A stretch of 64,000 nt of DNA from Ornithodoros turicata (Eukaryota > Arthropoda > Arachnida > Ixodida > Argasidae): the NCBI RefSeq assembly GCF_037126465.1, contig NC_088201.1:124322324-124386323 (forward strand), read 5' to 3'. A model generated the notes under the pieces. It searched no databases, was not told the DNA's origin, and saw only the letters and a list, made by a program, of their open reading frames with translations. Within the stretch, counting starts at the first letter, position 1, and each line of letters begins with the position of its first letter. Made by a program: the position numbers and the translations under genes. Below are positions 46,741 to 58,536 of the stretch, piece after piece.

Positions 46741-47884
46741 CATGCTTGCGCACACAGCGAGATGAGAGATGAAAATACAGAATATTTGAACGTTTAATAA
46801 TGAGTTTATATATTGGGTGTCATGAGCTGTGAGGCCGCCTCACGAGATTTCAAGTAGTTTCGATTGAAATACATGTGTCAAGTGTGAACAACACACACTT
46901 GTTTCCTGACTGTAGGTCCTCTATGCCCACTCCGAAGAAGAGCTCGATGAAGCGACAGCCAGCCCTCAAAGTCAGTCTCACCCAAAGCGATGCTGCTCGA
47001 TTACAATTTCTGTCTTTTTATTACAAATATCCAATCATTACATTATTCTTTATTTGACACTATCATTTTCCTTCAATACAAGTCACACCACATCTGTCGT
47101 TCGATTGACTCGCCTGCAAGTTTGTTGCGGTTGTTGATGTTGCAAAATATAAAAAAAATTACAAAAATTCCCTAGAGTATAATAACTATTGGGACCTGTC
47201 TACTAGTGTGTGCTGACATTTGTAAGTACTTATTATCTGTATGGAGATATAATAAGTACAACAAGGTCTTCACTTTTGCATTGAAATACAGATAGCCTGT
47301 TTGTGTTCCTGCCTTCAGTGTATGTCTCAGCCTTAGCATTACGCACTCTAAAGCAACACATAGCATGACACATCGTATTGACAGTTCAGTACAGTGGATC
47401 AATTCTACGCACCCTGTTTACTCACAGCATATGAATTATCAGTGGAGGCTCCTAAATGACAACTGTTTTGACGCAAGAGACTGTTTTGATGTGCTTCGAA
47501 TGTGGGTCGAGGCACATACTAAATCAGACAGGGAAAGAATGACATTGACATTAACAGTCCGACAGGACATGCTGTTCCTTGTGTGACAGTTTCCGAACGT
47601 TCAAATTAACAGTTGTTGCCCTCTTGCTTCATATGGCGTAACACATTTTCCGAATATCTGTCTGGTTTCAACTATAACTTCGTAACGTTCCGTCTCATCT
47701 ACAGTCCAAGGGGTAGTCAAATTTGACCCACCCTTGCTTGTAATCCAAACACATAGTAAAGAACTTCAAAATTACGTGCGTGTTCCAACCTAACCTTGTT
47801 CTCCAGTACATTTCACCATCCTCCGCCCTGCCCTGTGGGCGATGCGTACAATTTACAAATAGCCACCGTCGGCGTCCGTACAGC
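46741..47884. other. No gene recognised
   Basis: No open frame with recognisable domain. Confidence 0.35.
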
Positions 47885-48002
47885 AAACGCATCGGGTTCT
47901 CGGGGTTTTCTGCTGCCGCCGCCGCCGCTCTTCTGTATCGGTCAGGGTTTCGAAATACGCTGCCGGTTCGCTGGATTTCTACCCATCTATGCTCTGATTA
48001 AT
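47885..48002 (+). repeat. Penelope leader and flank fragment
   Basis: GCCGCCGCCGCTCTTCTGTA to GGTTTCGAAATACG matches, inverted, the sequence just beyond the PLE-2 3' end. The following GGTTCGCTGGATTTCTACCC matches the PLE-1 leader near 36880-36905. Confidence 0.55.
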
Positions 48003-48259
48003 GTTAGCCAAACGCATAGCGCACATTCCACGACATCTCCTTTTCTGCTTTGTCGGTTTAAGCAGAACAGACGCTCCCGTCTGTTTTTCGCAACAGTTCC
48101 TCTGTTTTATGTAATCGTTTTTTTCACGCTAACGGTCCGAAACTATCTAAAAATATCAATTCTGTGCAACTATAAATAAAGGCATCTGATTAGATGATAA
48201 TACAACTTGGAGCAGTCACTTCTACATTTTTGCAGCAAGCGGGTTTTGCCTGATGTCCA

Positions 48260-48360
48260 ACTTACTGTCTATAGCTTTAAGCAAAACTATTGATAGTTAA
48301 ATGAGTAGTCTCAACTATCGATAGCACTATGGATAGTGCTTGGATGACTATCGCCCATCA
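48260..48360. repeat. ATCGATAG-type repeat patch
   Basis: TTGATAGTT, ACTATCGATAG, CTATGGATAGT and GACTATCGC occur within 90 bp, like 29390-29520. Confidence 0.45.
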
Positions 48361-48741
48361 CTACTCTGATCGCTATGTATAAGGGCTGGATCCCGCACAG
48401 GAGGGGCTCGTGGGAGAGAGGTGCGGTACCCGGCCGCCATGTTGGAGGGCCCAATGGCGCAGGCTATTCCCAAAGGAAACAATGGGAAGCTATCTCATTT
48501 GGAGCATTTGTTGCGCTTTAAACGCTCCTCATATCTGATTAGCACACATATTTCTTAGAAGTCAGTGTGCTGATGTATTCCAATCGTGTTTCAGCGTTGT
48601 TCCTGCAGTTTGCAAGATGGGGTCGTTAGTTACGTGCACGGGAAGCATAAAAATAAAGACATTCGCTGAATGACAATGTATAAAATTAATTCCTTTTGCT
48701 CAGAAAGGGTTTGCACTGTTTGTTATTGTGAGGTAGTTCCC

Positions 48742-48776
48742 TTTTGTGTGTGTGTGTGTGTGTGTTTGTGTGTGGT
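48742..48776. repeat. (GT)n microsatellite
   Basis: About 15 GT units with one T interruption. Confidence 0.9.
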
Positions 48777-48959
48777 TTGCGTTTGCTATTGTGTGGTTCG
48801 TTAGGCGTTGAATATTGTTCTCGTTTGGCTTTTTCCATAATCCATTGTTCAGTTCCCTTCCATTGTTCAGTCGTTACAGAAAGTCGAAGGGCTGTGCACC
48901 AACAGCGCACGAGAGCCCAAGAGCGCATTGGGAAGTACTTCAGGAGTGATTGCACTTGC

Positions 48960-49245
48960 GAAGTTAACACACCCTTACAAAAATTATTGATGAGTTTCTG
49001 ATGTAAAGACAATGTATTTTGACATCTTGCACATCAGAATTTCTTATGAATTTTCTGATGAGTTTCTGATGCATTTCTGTTTAAAATTGGCCACAGAGTT
49101 TCTGATGACTGTGTGATGATTGAAATTCTTGAGAGTTTATAAATGTGTTTCTGTGAATTTTTTTGTGTGTTTCTGACTAATTTGTGATGCAGTTAGTTGA
49201 GCATCTGATGAGTTTCTCGGTAGTTTCTGATGATAACCCTGTTGC
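48960..49245. repeat. TTTCTGATGA-motif cluster
   Basis: The decamer TTTCTGATGA or a one-base variant appears about nine times at irregular spacing, with two inverted CATCAGAA occurrences near 49030. Similar TTCCTGATGA/CATCAGGAA motifs occur at 58420-58490. It may be subterminal sequence of a nonautonomous element. Confidence 0.5.
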
Positions 49246-49740
49246 ATGTAAAAGCTAAAGGGAAACTCGCATTCTAAACACGGAAAATAACCTGATCACA
49301 TTGGAAAATGCTGGCGCCAATGCTGTTACCCACTCCGGCCATTTCATACTCAGGAAACAGGAATGACGATGAAAACTACTTTATTTCTCTGGATACCATT
49401 GAAGCTGTTCTTAATCTGGACCACGGTCGTGTCATACTTGCTGCAAACATAACCTGCAAAAAAAGGACCATGCTTATGAGCCACTGCAGATAACGCAACA
49501 TATGTGATACTCAGGATTAACAAATTAATATTAACGAGTGGGAAACGATTATCGGGACTGCATCGCGTGCCTTCCTATCGTTGCCTTATACTTCGTTCTT
49601 GCGGCATGTATTTTTATGAACACCTGAAGTAGAAAGCATTATCTCGTACTAGTCGGTGAATGTACCAGTTTGTATAGCAATTCAAATGCAAGCAGCCCTG
49701 TGTGATATCAAAATGTGAATGATCATGGCTGGGGGCATGG
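49246..49740. other. No gene recognised
   Basis: Only a 61-codon frame (49308-49493) without known motif. Confidence 0.35.
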
Positions 49741-50576
49741 ATTACGCTCATGGAGGAAGGAAACACAGGAGCGGCCGTTTCGAGCAGATTTCCGTGGGAC
49801 CCCTCTGGCGGTCGCTCCTGTCAAAACCGCCATTACTTCCTGTCCACCACGTGATCCTCTCTAAAGTTTCGGTTTGGCAACGCTTTGTTGCTCGCGCTGC
49901 TCTTCGTGCTTTTATGCTCTTTCAAAGTCATTTACTCTTAAAATGTGAGCACCACTGCGGAAACAACCTTTTGTTAACGTGTTCTTACCGCGGTTGCGGC
50001 TGTCGTTCAACAGAAAGCAGCTCTGTCACGGGAATAACGTTTCCTTAGTAAGCACGTACTTGACCGGTTGTTTCGTACCCCTGCCTGTGAGAGAGTCATC
50101 TTGAATCGTTCCTTTGCAAGCTGGCGCTGTGCTACAGCTGCAGATTCAATTGATTTCCTCCATCCTTGTACAAATTTGATTACTGGCATGCTTTACCACT
50201 TCAGCAACAAACACACAAAACGCGGCCACGTCATCCACAAACATCGCTGCCGCGAATGATGTTTCTAGTCCTGCGTGGTTGTTCTGCAGACCCTGACCGG
50301 TCTTGTAGTAGAAGGGTAAACCAAGAGTAAACCTCCGAACAGACACAAATAAAGCTGGACGCGCGGCGGTCATCACAATGCAGATACTGAACTGCAAGAC
50401 AGTCACGGCTCCCGTCGTCTGCTTTGGGAGCTGCCCTGCGCATGCTCTTGGGGTCACGTGAGCGATCACATGGTAGACAAGAGCATCCCAGAATGCAGTG
50501 CGAAGCTGGCACGCCCGTCCAAATGGCAAAAAGTTGGAAGGGCCGCTCCTGTGTTTCCTTCCTCCATGAGTACGCT
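49741..50576. mobile_element. 820-bp nonautonomous TIR element B, 8-bp target duplication
   Basis: Same family as 35877-36703, in the opposite orientation. It spans 49749-50568 with CATGGAGGAAGG tips. Flanks ATTACGCT (49741-49748) and AGTACGCT (50569-50576) agree at 7 of 8 bases. It sits in what appears to be an intron of the BEN-domain gene. Confidence 0.85.
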
Positions 50577-50643
50577 ACAATACAGAGGAGTGCAACAAGA
50601 ATGTTGCACATCTGACAGACTCGAGGCTCACAAATGTACGTAC

Positions 50644-53600
50644 CAATAAGTGCATTCACCCGCACTGGGTCAAGTGCTTCTTTTACTGGTCCATGCTTTC
50701 TGGCGTTACATCCTGTGCCGAACAGGGACTTCCCACGCAGTTCCTCCTCAGAAAAAAGGTTGCGCAGCAGACTCCTCGCAAATGTCGTCGGTGCCCCACG
50801 GCAGAGCGAGTGAAGCCTGTCGAGAACGCCCTTCTCAACATGGACTCCTCCACCTATGTTCACCTGCACAGCCCATTGAAACAAATTTGCATTGCAAAAA
50901 CTTTGTAGCATTGTACGCACAGTAGTCTAGCTCTCTGTTTAACCTGTGGCTGAACGGACGTATCCGTTTTCTGCAATATATGTCCACCAAGTGATTAAGT
51001 ACCTAAGTTGACTCAACCAATTTCTGAATGAAAATTCATGAGTTGTAAAGCCGGAGCTGTTCACAGCCTTTGGAGGGAGAACCATATTTGCCTAAGCAGT
51101 CGATACTGACCATCCCTGTAAAACAAGTTATTGCCACGGATGCCTCTACGAGCAAGTGATATGGTCATAAGTTGTTCTGCAGACTTCATGTGAGACCAGC
51201 GTTATGCAGGATAGGGACTATGCCAAACATAGTATTGCCAGATACTAAAATAACATTTTTGTAACTATTTTGCTTTGCTGTCAGCGAAGCTTGCGACAGT
51301 ATGCACTTTGCTATCAACACCGTGCGCATGAGCCTGTCTGCACAGTAGGCCATTTGGTCAGCAGGCAAATGAACACTGTGAATTGATTCTGAAATACTGG
51401 GAATCAGAAGCTCCATACTCTGACCATTCCTCAAAATCATAACTTTCGTAAATGTTATACAAAAAATGTGATCAACAAGAGACTACATATGCAATAGCAC
51501 ATGGGAGTATGTGACGTAGCATATGAGACATTAGCACTACGTTTTTTTTTTCTGGCACTAATTTTCTAATTGTTTGTACTCAAATATATGGACTTGCATT
51601 AAGAACATCATTTACAAGAAACATGTGAGCAGCATGGTCAATGAAGATGCAGGAGTGTAAAAGACGTGCATGTACAATATCCTGATTTGGCTGCTGCATT
51701 CTGCACCCGAGCCGACCAGTGTCAGGCGACTTGAAAACTTGGGGGCAGAGTTGAAATGTAAGACTTATCTTGTCACTGAGTATAACCTCCCATACCAGAT
51801 TACGAAACAAATGCAGGGTCTGAAGATGTTTCACAATATCGTTAACATAGGAATATGCAAGCCATGTGCACAGACGTGCTTCCATGACATGGCAAGAGCA
51901 TTGAACAAAGAGTTGATACGTTTAAAAACACTCTTTCACTGGGGCTGTGCAATTTTCACATCTCAAACTACTACTATAAGCAGCAGCGGAGATAATTTCA
52001 AGCTTGTTGTAGTCTCCTCATAATTTTAAAACCACTCAAGATTGAAGCAGACTAGTATTTTACACTGCTTACTGTCATGTCCAGCTGTTCCCTCTCTTGT
52101 CGCCAAGTGCCGAGGAAGCTTCTGTACTGCTTAAAGCATTTATAGGAAGATATCTATCTGTCCAGCTCATTGAAAAAATGCCACATAAGCCACAGAGCAA
52201 TATTCTCTGCCAGCCTTGGACTGCCCTATTTATTTCATGTCTCGTGCCGTGATGCATGTATCCTCAGAGTGAAAGACATAATAATCGGCTGATGAATTAG
52301 CACATGGATACTTGTTTCGACCAGTGCAATTATGTTTCTTGGTGTTTACCTGACTGACTGTGTCATGTACTGCTCGCGACACGGTTGTCTGAAATCTCCA
52401 GTGTGTGGCAGAGCGGTCCCCTATGGGCGGTGTCGCGCTTGAGGGAACTATACCAATACCGACTCCTAAGGGAAGCCGCGCGCAGTCGCCACCTGTCGGG
52501 AAAAGTAACCCTCGGATACCCGGGTGTCGTCTGATAGCAAGAGAGTGCGAGAGAGGGATAGCGGCCTCCCCTAGGAGGCTGTATTGGTATAGCTCCTTCG
52601 TGCGCGACACTGCCGGTAGGGCACCGCCAGCCACAGGCTAGAGGTTTCAGACAACCGTGTCCCGAGCAGTACTACAGTAGTGTACAACGCAAGGGTCAAC
52701 AAAAGAACAGTCCGTCAACAATAACAGAACTGCTGATCTGCACAAATAGCATCTAGTGCTTGTCATCTTTAAAGCTGCAATACCTGTGCATCTTTAGGAG
52801 AGGGTGGGAATAAAATGATGTAATGTGACGGAATAATCACTCTGCTTTGTGGAAAGTTCACGCTGAGCCCGTAAGTTTACTTGGCGGAGGACCTGGGTGC
52901 ACTGCATTTGTGTCCACTCAGGGCTTGCACATGAATTGTAACAGAGCTTTTGACTGGGAGTCTTCCTTTCACATCTTACACCTGTATATGCGTTTTGGTA
53001 AAACTTAAATTTTGACAAATTCTTGAATAAAACAAACAAGCTGTGGAGCCCATGATATCAAGCAACTGTGAGGGATGAACCAAACTAATACGTAGCAAAA
53101 ATTTGCTGGTTTCAAACATTACTATAGAAACAATACTCAATAAAAAATATAAAAAAAAAACTGTTCAGCTTCCGCAGTTGCGCCTTGTTTTGAGGACTCA
53201 ATCCTGTGGGTTAGCTTTCGCAAGTGCCGCACCATTTTATAGGAGCCTGGAGAGCATGAAGGTAGAAACAAGTGAGCACTGTAATTAAGAAAAGCTGCAT
53301 AAAAAGTGCACAATTGACCCACAATGACACCATTGACCACCACAAGGACAGGAAAGGGCACAAAGCAATCTGCTTCTGTTTGTAAAACACAAAAACTGAC
53401 ATACCGTAGTTGTTTTCTGCCACTTTCAGGCGTTCCTCCAAGGTTTCCACGTATGTTTGCAGCTCCTTCAATCTCTGTCTCGAATCGCAATTGCACTGAG
53501 ATGAACTTGCCGTCTGGTTTCATGCGGTTATGCAGGCAAAGTGTGAACGCACATAAGTTTCAAACGAAGTTACGGTTACAGTTAGTGAAGTTACTTTAGT

Positions 53601-54090
53601 TCTTTATAAATACATACACCGCTGCACACACGCCGATATCCAAACTGTAATAGCGAAGTGACAGTGTATGAATGGGCATAAAGTGGTTCACCTTCAGTAA
53701 CTTAGCGGCCGGCTCGTCTGCCATCTCTTTTCTACGGCCGCTGACTTCCACCACGGCACCGCGCTTGGCAAGCTTTATATGCCGGCGCTCCATCAGTTTC
53801 TCAGAGCCTGCGATATATTACGACAAAAAAAATCCGTCACAACATGTTCATGAGACCCATAAACATTTTTTGCAACGCTCCTGACACCACTAACACTCAC
53901 CGAAATCAAGCAGCTCCGCCGTGGCCGGTTGTTCCCCATATTTCCCCTGTAGCTGACCAACGTGCCACGCAGTGTGTCTATGGAATTTTCCTCTGTCATC
54001 AAACGAAAGCCAATTGCCACGTCCGTAATAACAGCTTACGCTATACACGTCCCACGATTCTTCCGTCAGCCACTTTACCAAAATATACAT
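50644..54090 (-). CDS. BEN-domain protein gene (partial model, at least four exons)
   Basis: Four minus-strand exons are supported. Exon 1 is 54090-53901 (ATG start; MYILVKWLTEESWDVYSV, ending GELLDF-like at a GTGAGTG donor). Exon 2 is 53807-53692 (KLMERRHIKLAKRG, ending AAKLLK). Exon 3 is 53513-53405 (RLKELQTYVETLEERLKVAE, a coiled coil). A later exon, 50863-50644, carries a BEN domain (IGGGVHVEKGVLDRLHSLC, RGAPTTFARSLLRNLF, DPVRVNALI). Junctions are GT..AG; exons 1 to 3 keep phase (1, 0, 1). The BEN exon needs a phase-0 donor, so at least one exon between 53404 and 50864 is unplaced, and a 3' exon should follow 50644. BEN domains bind DNA or chromatin proteins. The gene starts 107 bases from a divergent Tnp2 transposase, suggesting a shared promoter. 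It could be a host gene or an accessory gene of that transposon. Confidence 0.65.
50905..52365. other. Probable intron of the BEN gene; unplaced exon possible
   Basis: Two minus-strand open frames (51440-51186 and 51885-51580) have no domain I recognise. The second, with GRLGCRMQQPNQDIVHARL, reads like real protein but lacks clear splice sites. Confidence 0.25.
52368..52671. mobile_element. 300-bp MITE with ~95-bp inverted repeats, TA target
   Basis: Ends CTGCTCGSGACACGGTTGTC begin at 52370 and, inverted, end at 52669. TA flanks both (52368-52369, 52670-52671). The arms share AATACNGNCTCCTA and TATACCAATAC further in. It is non-coding and lies in the BEN gene region. Confidence 0.75.
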
Positions 54091-54197
54091 TATAACGTAC
54101 CGTAAAGGATGCTACCATACGCAACACACATTCAACAGCGCAACAGCTACACAACTGCAACAGCAACCACAGGCGAATATGGCGGGCTGGCTGGCTG
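54091..54197. promoter_or_regulatory. Putative bidirectional promoter between BEN gene and Tnp2 transposase
   Basis: The two divergent first exons leave 107 bases between their first coding bases. No TATA box is obvious; ATAACGTACCG and CAACAGC repeats lie within. The inference rests only on divergent gene arrangement. Confidence 0.35.
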
Positions 54198-56690
54198 GTG
54201 GCTACCGTTGCTCGGCCCCTGGACGAAACCGACATCTGCTCAGATCGCGACAGCGGGGAAGACGAGAACGTCGCACAGTCAAGCGAGGACATTTCGCAAG
54301 AGTCATCATCGAGCGACGACGACTCTTGCAACTCGGAACCTGAAGAGATTTCGGACAGATCCAGCGAACTGGTAAGTTACATGCCCGCGAAGCGAATGCT
54401 GGTTCATACTCATTTGTTTACAGCAGAACCTTTTTTAACTGAAATCCTTAACTTTTCCAGGAGCACCGCTCTACTCAGGAGCAAAGTTGTCGAGAGCGCA
54501 AAGCCTGGTGATGGTGATGGCACACAGTCTGAGGCACCACTCATCAAAGGAAGGAACAGAGAGCCTCCTTAAGTTACTTGATGCACACATGCCTCAAGGT
54601 GCCAGGTTTCCCACAACAAAGTTTTTTATTTTTCAAGAACTTTTCTTCTATGTCAGAATGCAAGCGAATGTCTCACACTTACTGTCCTGAGTGCTCTGAG
54701 TACCTCACTGCGGAACCGTGTACAACTTAAAGTGTACAGTGCTCACAGTGTAGGTCAACACAAAATGTGGCTGAGCTTCTGGAATCCGGTTCGTTCTTTT
54801 TCACCCTGGACATTGACTCACAAATCAAGCAAGTGCTCTTGAGCGGAAAGGTTTCTCAAACCCGAAGTGGTCGTTCCTATGATGTTCGTGACATCACTGA
54901 GAGTGCAGCCTACAACAAGCTGCCCATGACACATGACGACATATCGGTCACGTGGAACACTGACGGCGTTCCTTCGTTCGAGTCATCTGGGCACAGTGTG
55001 TGGCCACTGTTACTGCAAGTTAACGAGCTGCCATACAAAGAAAGGGTCCAGAAGCTTCTGCTTTTTGGATTATGGTTTGGTACAAAAAAGCAAAAAATGA
55101 ACAGCTTTTTTAGGCCCTTTGCACAAACCATGAACCGGCTTTCATCAGAGGGTGTTGCTTGGACGACTGACAGTAGGCAGGACAAGATATGCCGCGTCTG
55201 CACAGGGCCATGCACTGTGCACACGGTGGCGCGGTGCATGGTCATGAACATGAGCCAGTTTAATGGTTCCCATGGATGTGCGTGGTGTGAACACAGTGGT
55301 GAGGTGGTGGACAAAGGCAGGGGGCACACCCGTGTCTATGCTATGCAGAAGCCCGCAGCTAGGCTGAGGACTCACGATCGCTTTCTAAAGCATGCCCAGC
55401 AGGCGCAGAAGAGGGGACAGCCTTGTCTGGGAGTGAAGGGCCCTAGTGTTCTTTTCTTAATGACATTTTTTAACTTCTGTAGTTCATTTGTTGTGGACTA
55501 TATGCATGCCGTGTGCAATGGTTTCGTCAGAACAACGGCATTTTTGTGGTTCAATCACAAGAGGCGTTCAGAGTACAAGATTGGGTGCTACATTCCAGAG
55601 ATTAACGACAGATTGCGGGATCTCACTCCAGTTTGGGGAGTCGGCTTCCACGATCACTATCAGAAATGAAGTTCTGGAAAGCATCAGAATGGCGTGATTG
55701 GATGTTGTACTTTTCACCCATTGTTCTGAAAGATTATCTCCCAAAGCCGTACTACAAGAATTGGACAAAGTTTGTGCGGATCATGCACTTCTGCTTGCAG
55801 TCACGTGTACCCATGCACAAAATTGAAGGTGTCAAGAAAGCCATGGAAGAGTTTCTGGAGGAGTACCAGAAACTATATGTTGGCAAAAGGGCAATGGTGC
55901 AGGCCAGCTGGTACATGGTGAAAAAATTTGGAACCCGAGAAAGGGACAGAGGAGGGACGACACGACACGTTCTCGAGAACGTGTCGTGTCGTCCCTCCTG
56001 TGTTCCTTTCTCGGGTTCCAAATTTTTTCAACTATATGTTGTCTGCAATATGACGTACAGTGCTCACATCCTTCTCCACATGGTGGATCATGTAAAAGAA
56101 TGGGCACCACTATGGGGTTTTTCAGCTTACCCATTTGAGTCAATTAATGGGAAGCTGGTACGGTTTGTGAACGGGACAAGATATGCCCATTCACAGATTG
56201 TGGAGAAGTTCTGCATTCTGCGAAGCCTTCCGCAAGTCCTCTCCACAGCCTTCGACTACCAAAATGAGGACCTGAGGGCATTTGTTACATCTTTGCTGAA
56301 AGGCTACAACCTGCGAAAGACTAGTTCGAAGTGTGGCAACGTTACTCTCCACGGAAAGGGACAGCAAGGAGATTGTGACATGACATACAAGGAAGTGACG
56401 GTCGGCACGTTTACCTACTGTGTGAACTCAATAGACAAATCACGGAGGAAGAACTCCTTTGTTTCAACTAGTGAAGACGTGTTTGGCTCTGTCATCAGTA
56501 TTTTTACAACCTGTATTGAGCGGCCTTGCACGGTGAATGGCCATGTATGTCTAAAAGTCCGAAAACTGCGTGTTCTGGATATTGTGTTATCCTGTAGCTG
56601 GCTGCAACTCTGTTCGCTTTGCAAGCCCAGAATGTAAAGAAATGTATTGCACTCTGTTGCTGGGGGAGAACAATACTGTCAGTGATCCCT
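54198..56690 (+). pseudogene. Tnp2-like (EnSpm/CACTA-type) transposase, decayed copy 2
   Basis: Exon 1 (about 54198-54371) encodes an acidic Ser/Asp/Glu-rich N-terminus (DSGEDENVAQSSED) and ends at CTG|GTAAGTTAC. Exon 2 starts after CAG at 54460. Motifs match copy 1: HSLRHHSSKE, YCPEC/VQCSQC knuckle, NTDGVPSFESSG, ELPYKERV, LWFG, VDYMHAV, WKASEWRDW, KFVRIMHF. Lesions located by comparison with 587-2720: one-base loss near 54465, frameshift near 54650, TAA near 54726, frameshift near 55637, a 159-bp retroposon insert at 55871-56041 that stays in frame, and a frameshift near 56595. The frame then resembles copy 1 to about 56690. The first exon in copy 2 is lacking in copy 1. Function would be DNA transposition; this copy is inactive. 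Confidence 0.8.
55871..56041. mobile_element. Foldback retroposon B, 12-bp target duplication, inside a transposase ORF
   Basis: AACTATATGTTG occurs at 55871-55882 and 56030-56041. The 147-bp insert ends in a nearly perfect palindrome (about 55917-56028) with TTTGGAACCCGAGAAAGG, GGAGGGACGACACGACACG and centre TTCTCGAGAA. Insert plus one duplication is 159 bp, a multiple of three, and has no stop in the transposase frame. Related to 12537-12730. Confidence 0.8.
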
Positions 56691-58536
56691 GAGGAGTATG
56701 TTTTAGAATCTGTTTAGTTCGTTATTGATTATGCTAGGCGAATATGCTGTGCCAATATTCTAATTCGCATTATCAAAGTGAATATTTAACTTAGTATCTG
56801 AATATAATTTCTTCTACTAAGCAGATATGTTCGAATAATTGGAAATAGTCCATTGCAAGCTACGGAATGGAAAACCTAAGACCTATTTCGCATGAAAGAC
56901 AGTTATTCTTACCTTTACACATGTGTAATTTAGGGAAATTCGAGCACCCCTAATTGGGGAATATTTAAAGTTTTTGTTGGCAAGGGTGGCACGTATGCCA
57001 GTTTTAGCTGGTAAATCACACTACCATATGCCCAGTACTCCTCAAAACTTTTATTTATGAACATTTAACTATCTTACTGCTTTTCGGCCTTTGTAGCAAT
57101 GAAACAGTGCATTGGAACCAGTGTTCCTTTCTGCTTCACTTTCACTGTGCCTGTATGTTTCACTCAGGCTTTAGATTACTCGCTTCGAAACTCTTTCGGT
57201 TTTATTAATTTTCGGTTTGGTTATACAAGTACTTGCTTTGATTGTTCAGCTCTTCGCTTTGTATTTGCTTCGGTTTCAAAAATCAGTATTCGCACGGGCC
57301 AAAGACTATGCAGCTTTCTCTCTCTCATATCCATGTACTGTGTATTTGTGCGTGTGTATGTCTGCTAAATACAGAATTGATAACACATTGATATAGCTGT
57401 CATGCCTTCTGTTTGTAAAAGAAAAAGCAAGCATCCACAGTGGAAAGTTGCTATTTACTGAACCCCAGAATTTGCTATGTGCATGAGATTGTATTTTTAA
57501 GTGTGACTATTATCATCTTCATGTGACCTCATCCGTTGTTAATAAAAGCACTTGTACAGAGGTAGTAGCTACCTGAAAACCGAAGCAACTTGCAGTTGGT
57601 GTCTTTGATAAAAGTACTTCTTAGGTGTGTGTCTGAGCATGTGCACAGACTGCACTAAGAAATTTGTCGTACGGAAGAAGTACGAGAATCCCATAACACA
57701 AAGAGTTTGTAAAACAATGGAGCACCTCTAAATCTGCTTCATAGACAAGCCATGAAAAAACATGATATACTATTGTGATTACTGTTGCTAGTATTATTTG
57801 TTCTGAAAAAAAATATTTGACTTCACTTCTTCCTGCAAAGCCTCTAAAGAAAGCAAACACTCAAAAGTTGAGAGCTCTTCACTGCCGAGTCATTTTACTA
57901 CAGAGATAAATATAAAATGTAGCGGGCTTGCAGTACACTGCAGTCATCGGGAAGCATGTGAACGTAACTGATATGGAACATTTGATGTATGGCTTTATGG
58001 TTATGGTGGCTGGTGATTTAGACAGCATACTTCTTAAATGCGTTCGTTGCAAAATGATTCCAAACAACATTGAAGCGTAAACAAACACATTCATTACAGT
58101 CCGTGGATTGGGCGCCTCCTGCACGTCCGGTCTCGGTTTCCTTAGTTTTGTTGCGAGCTATGAATATATCTTACCCGATGATTTTGTAACTTTAGTAAAA
58201 CCGCGGTTGCGCTGCAGTCGGTGCACTCACGCGATGACAAAAACGAGAAAACCAAGTTTCACATAATACCGTCCTTAAAATCAGACTATTTTTTACAGTG
58301 CTGATTTCAGCAACCGTTTGAGCAATGACAGGTACATTCTAATGATTGTGTACATCAAAAGCTAAGCAGAATTGCTATGATAATTTCTCATCGGAAAAGT
58401 TGATGTCAGTGCTCAACAGAATTCCTGATGCAAGTGTAATGCGGAAACGCATTAGACGTTGAATTTCTCATGTGTTCCTGATGACTCATAAGGAACACAT
58501 CCGGGTTGATATCAGAAATTCAATAACCATTTTTGT
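56691..58536. other. No gene recognised
   Basis: One 89-codon frame (57099-57368) is rich in Phe/Val/Ser and has no motif. Downstream flank of the Tnp2 copy. Confidence 0.35.

Noticed and set aside
52230..52640. 134-codon minus-strand frame
   Set aside because: It coincides with a MITE inverted-repeat structure.
57099..57368. 89-codon plus-strand frame
   Set aside because: Low-complexity Phe/Val/Ser content and no domain.
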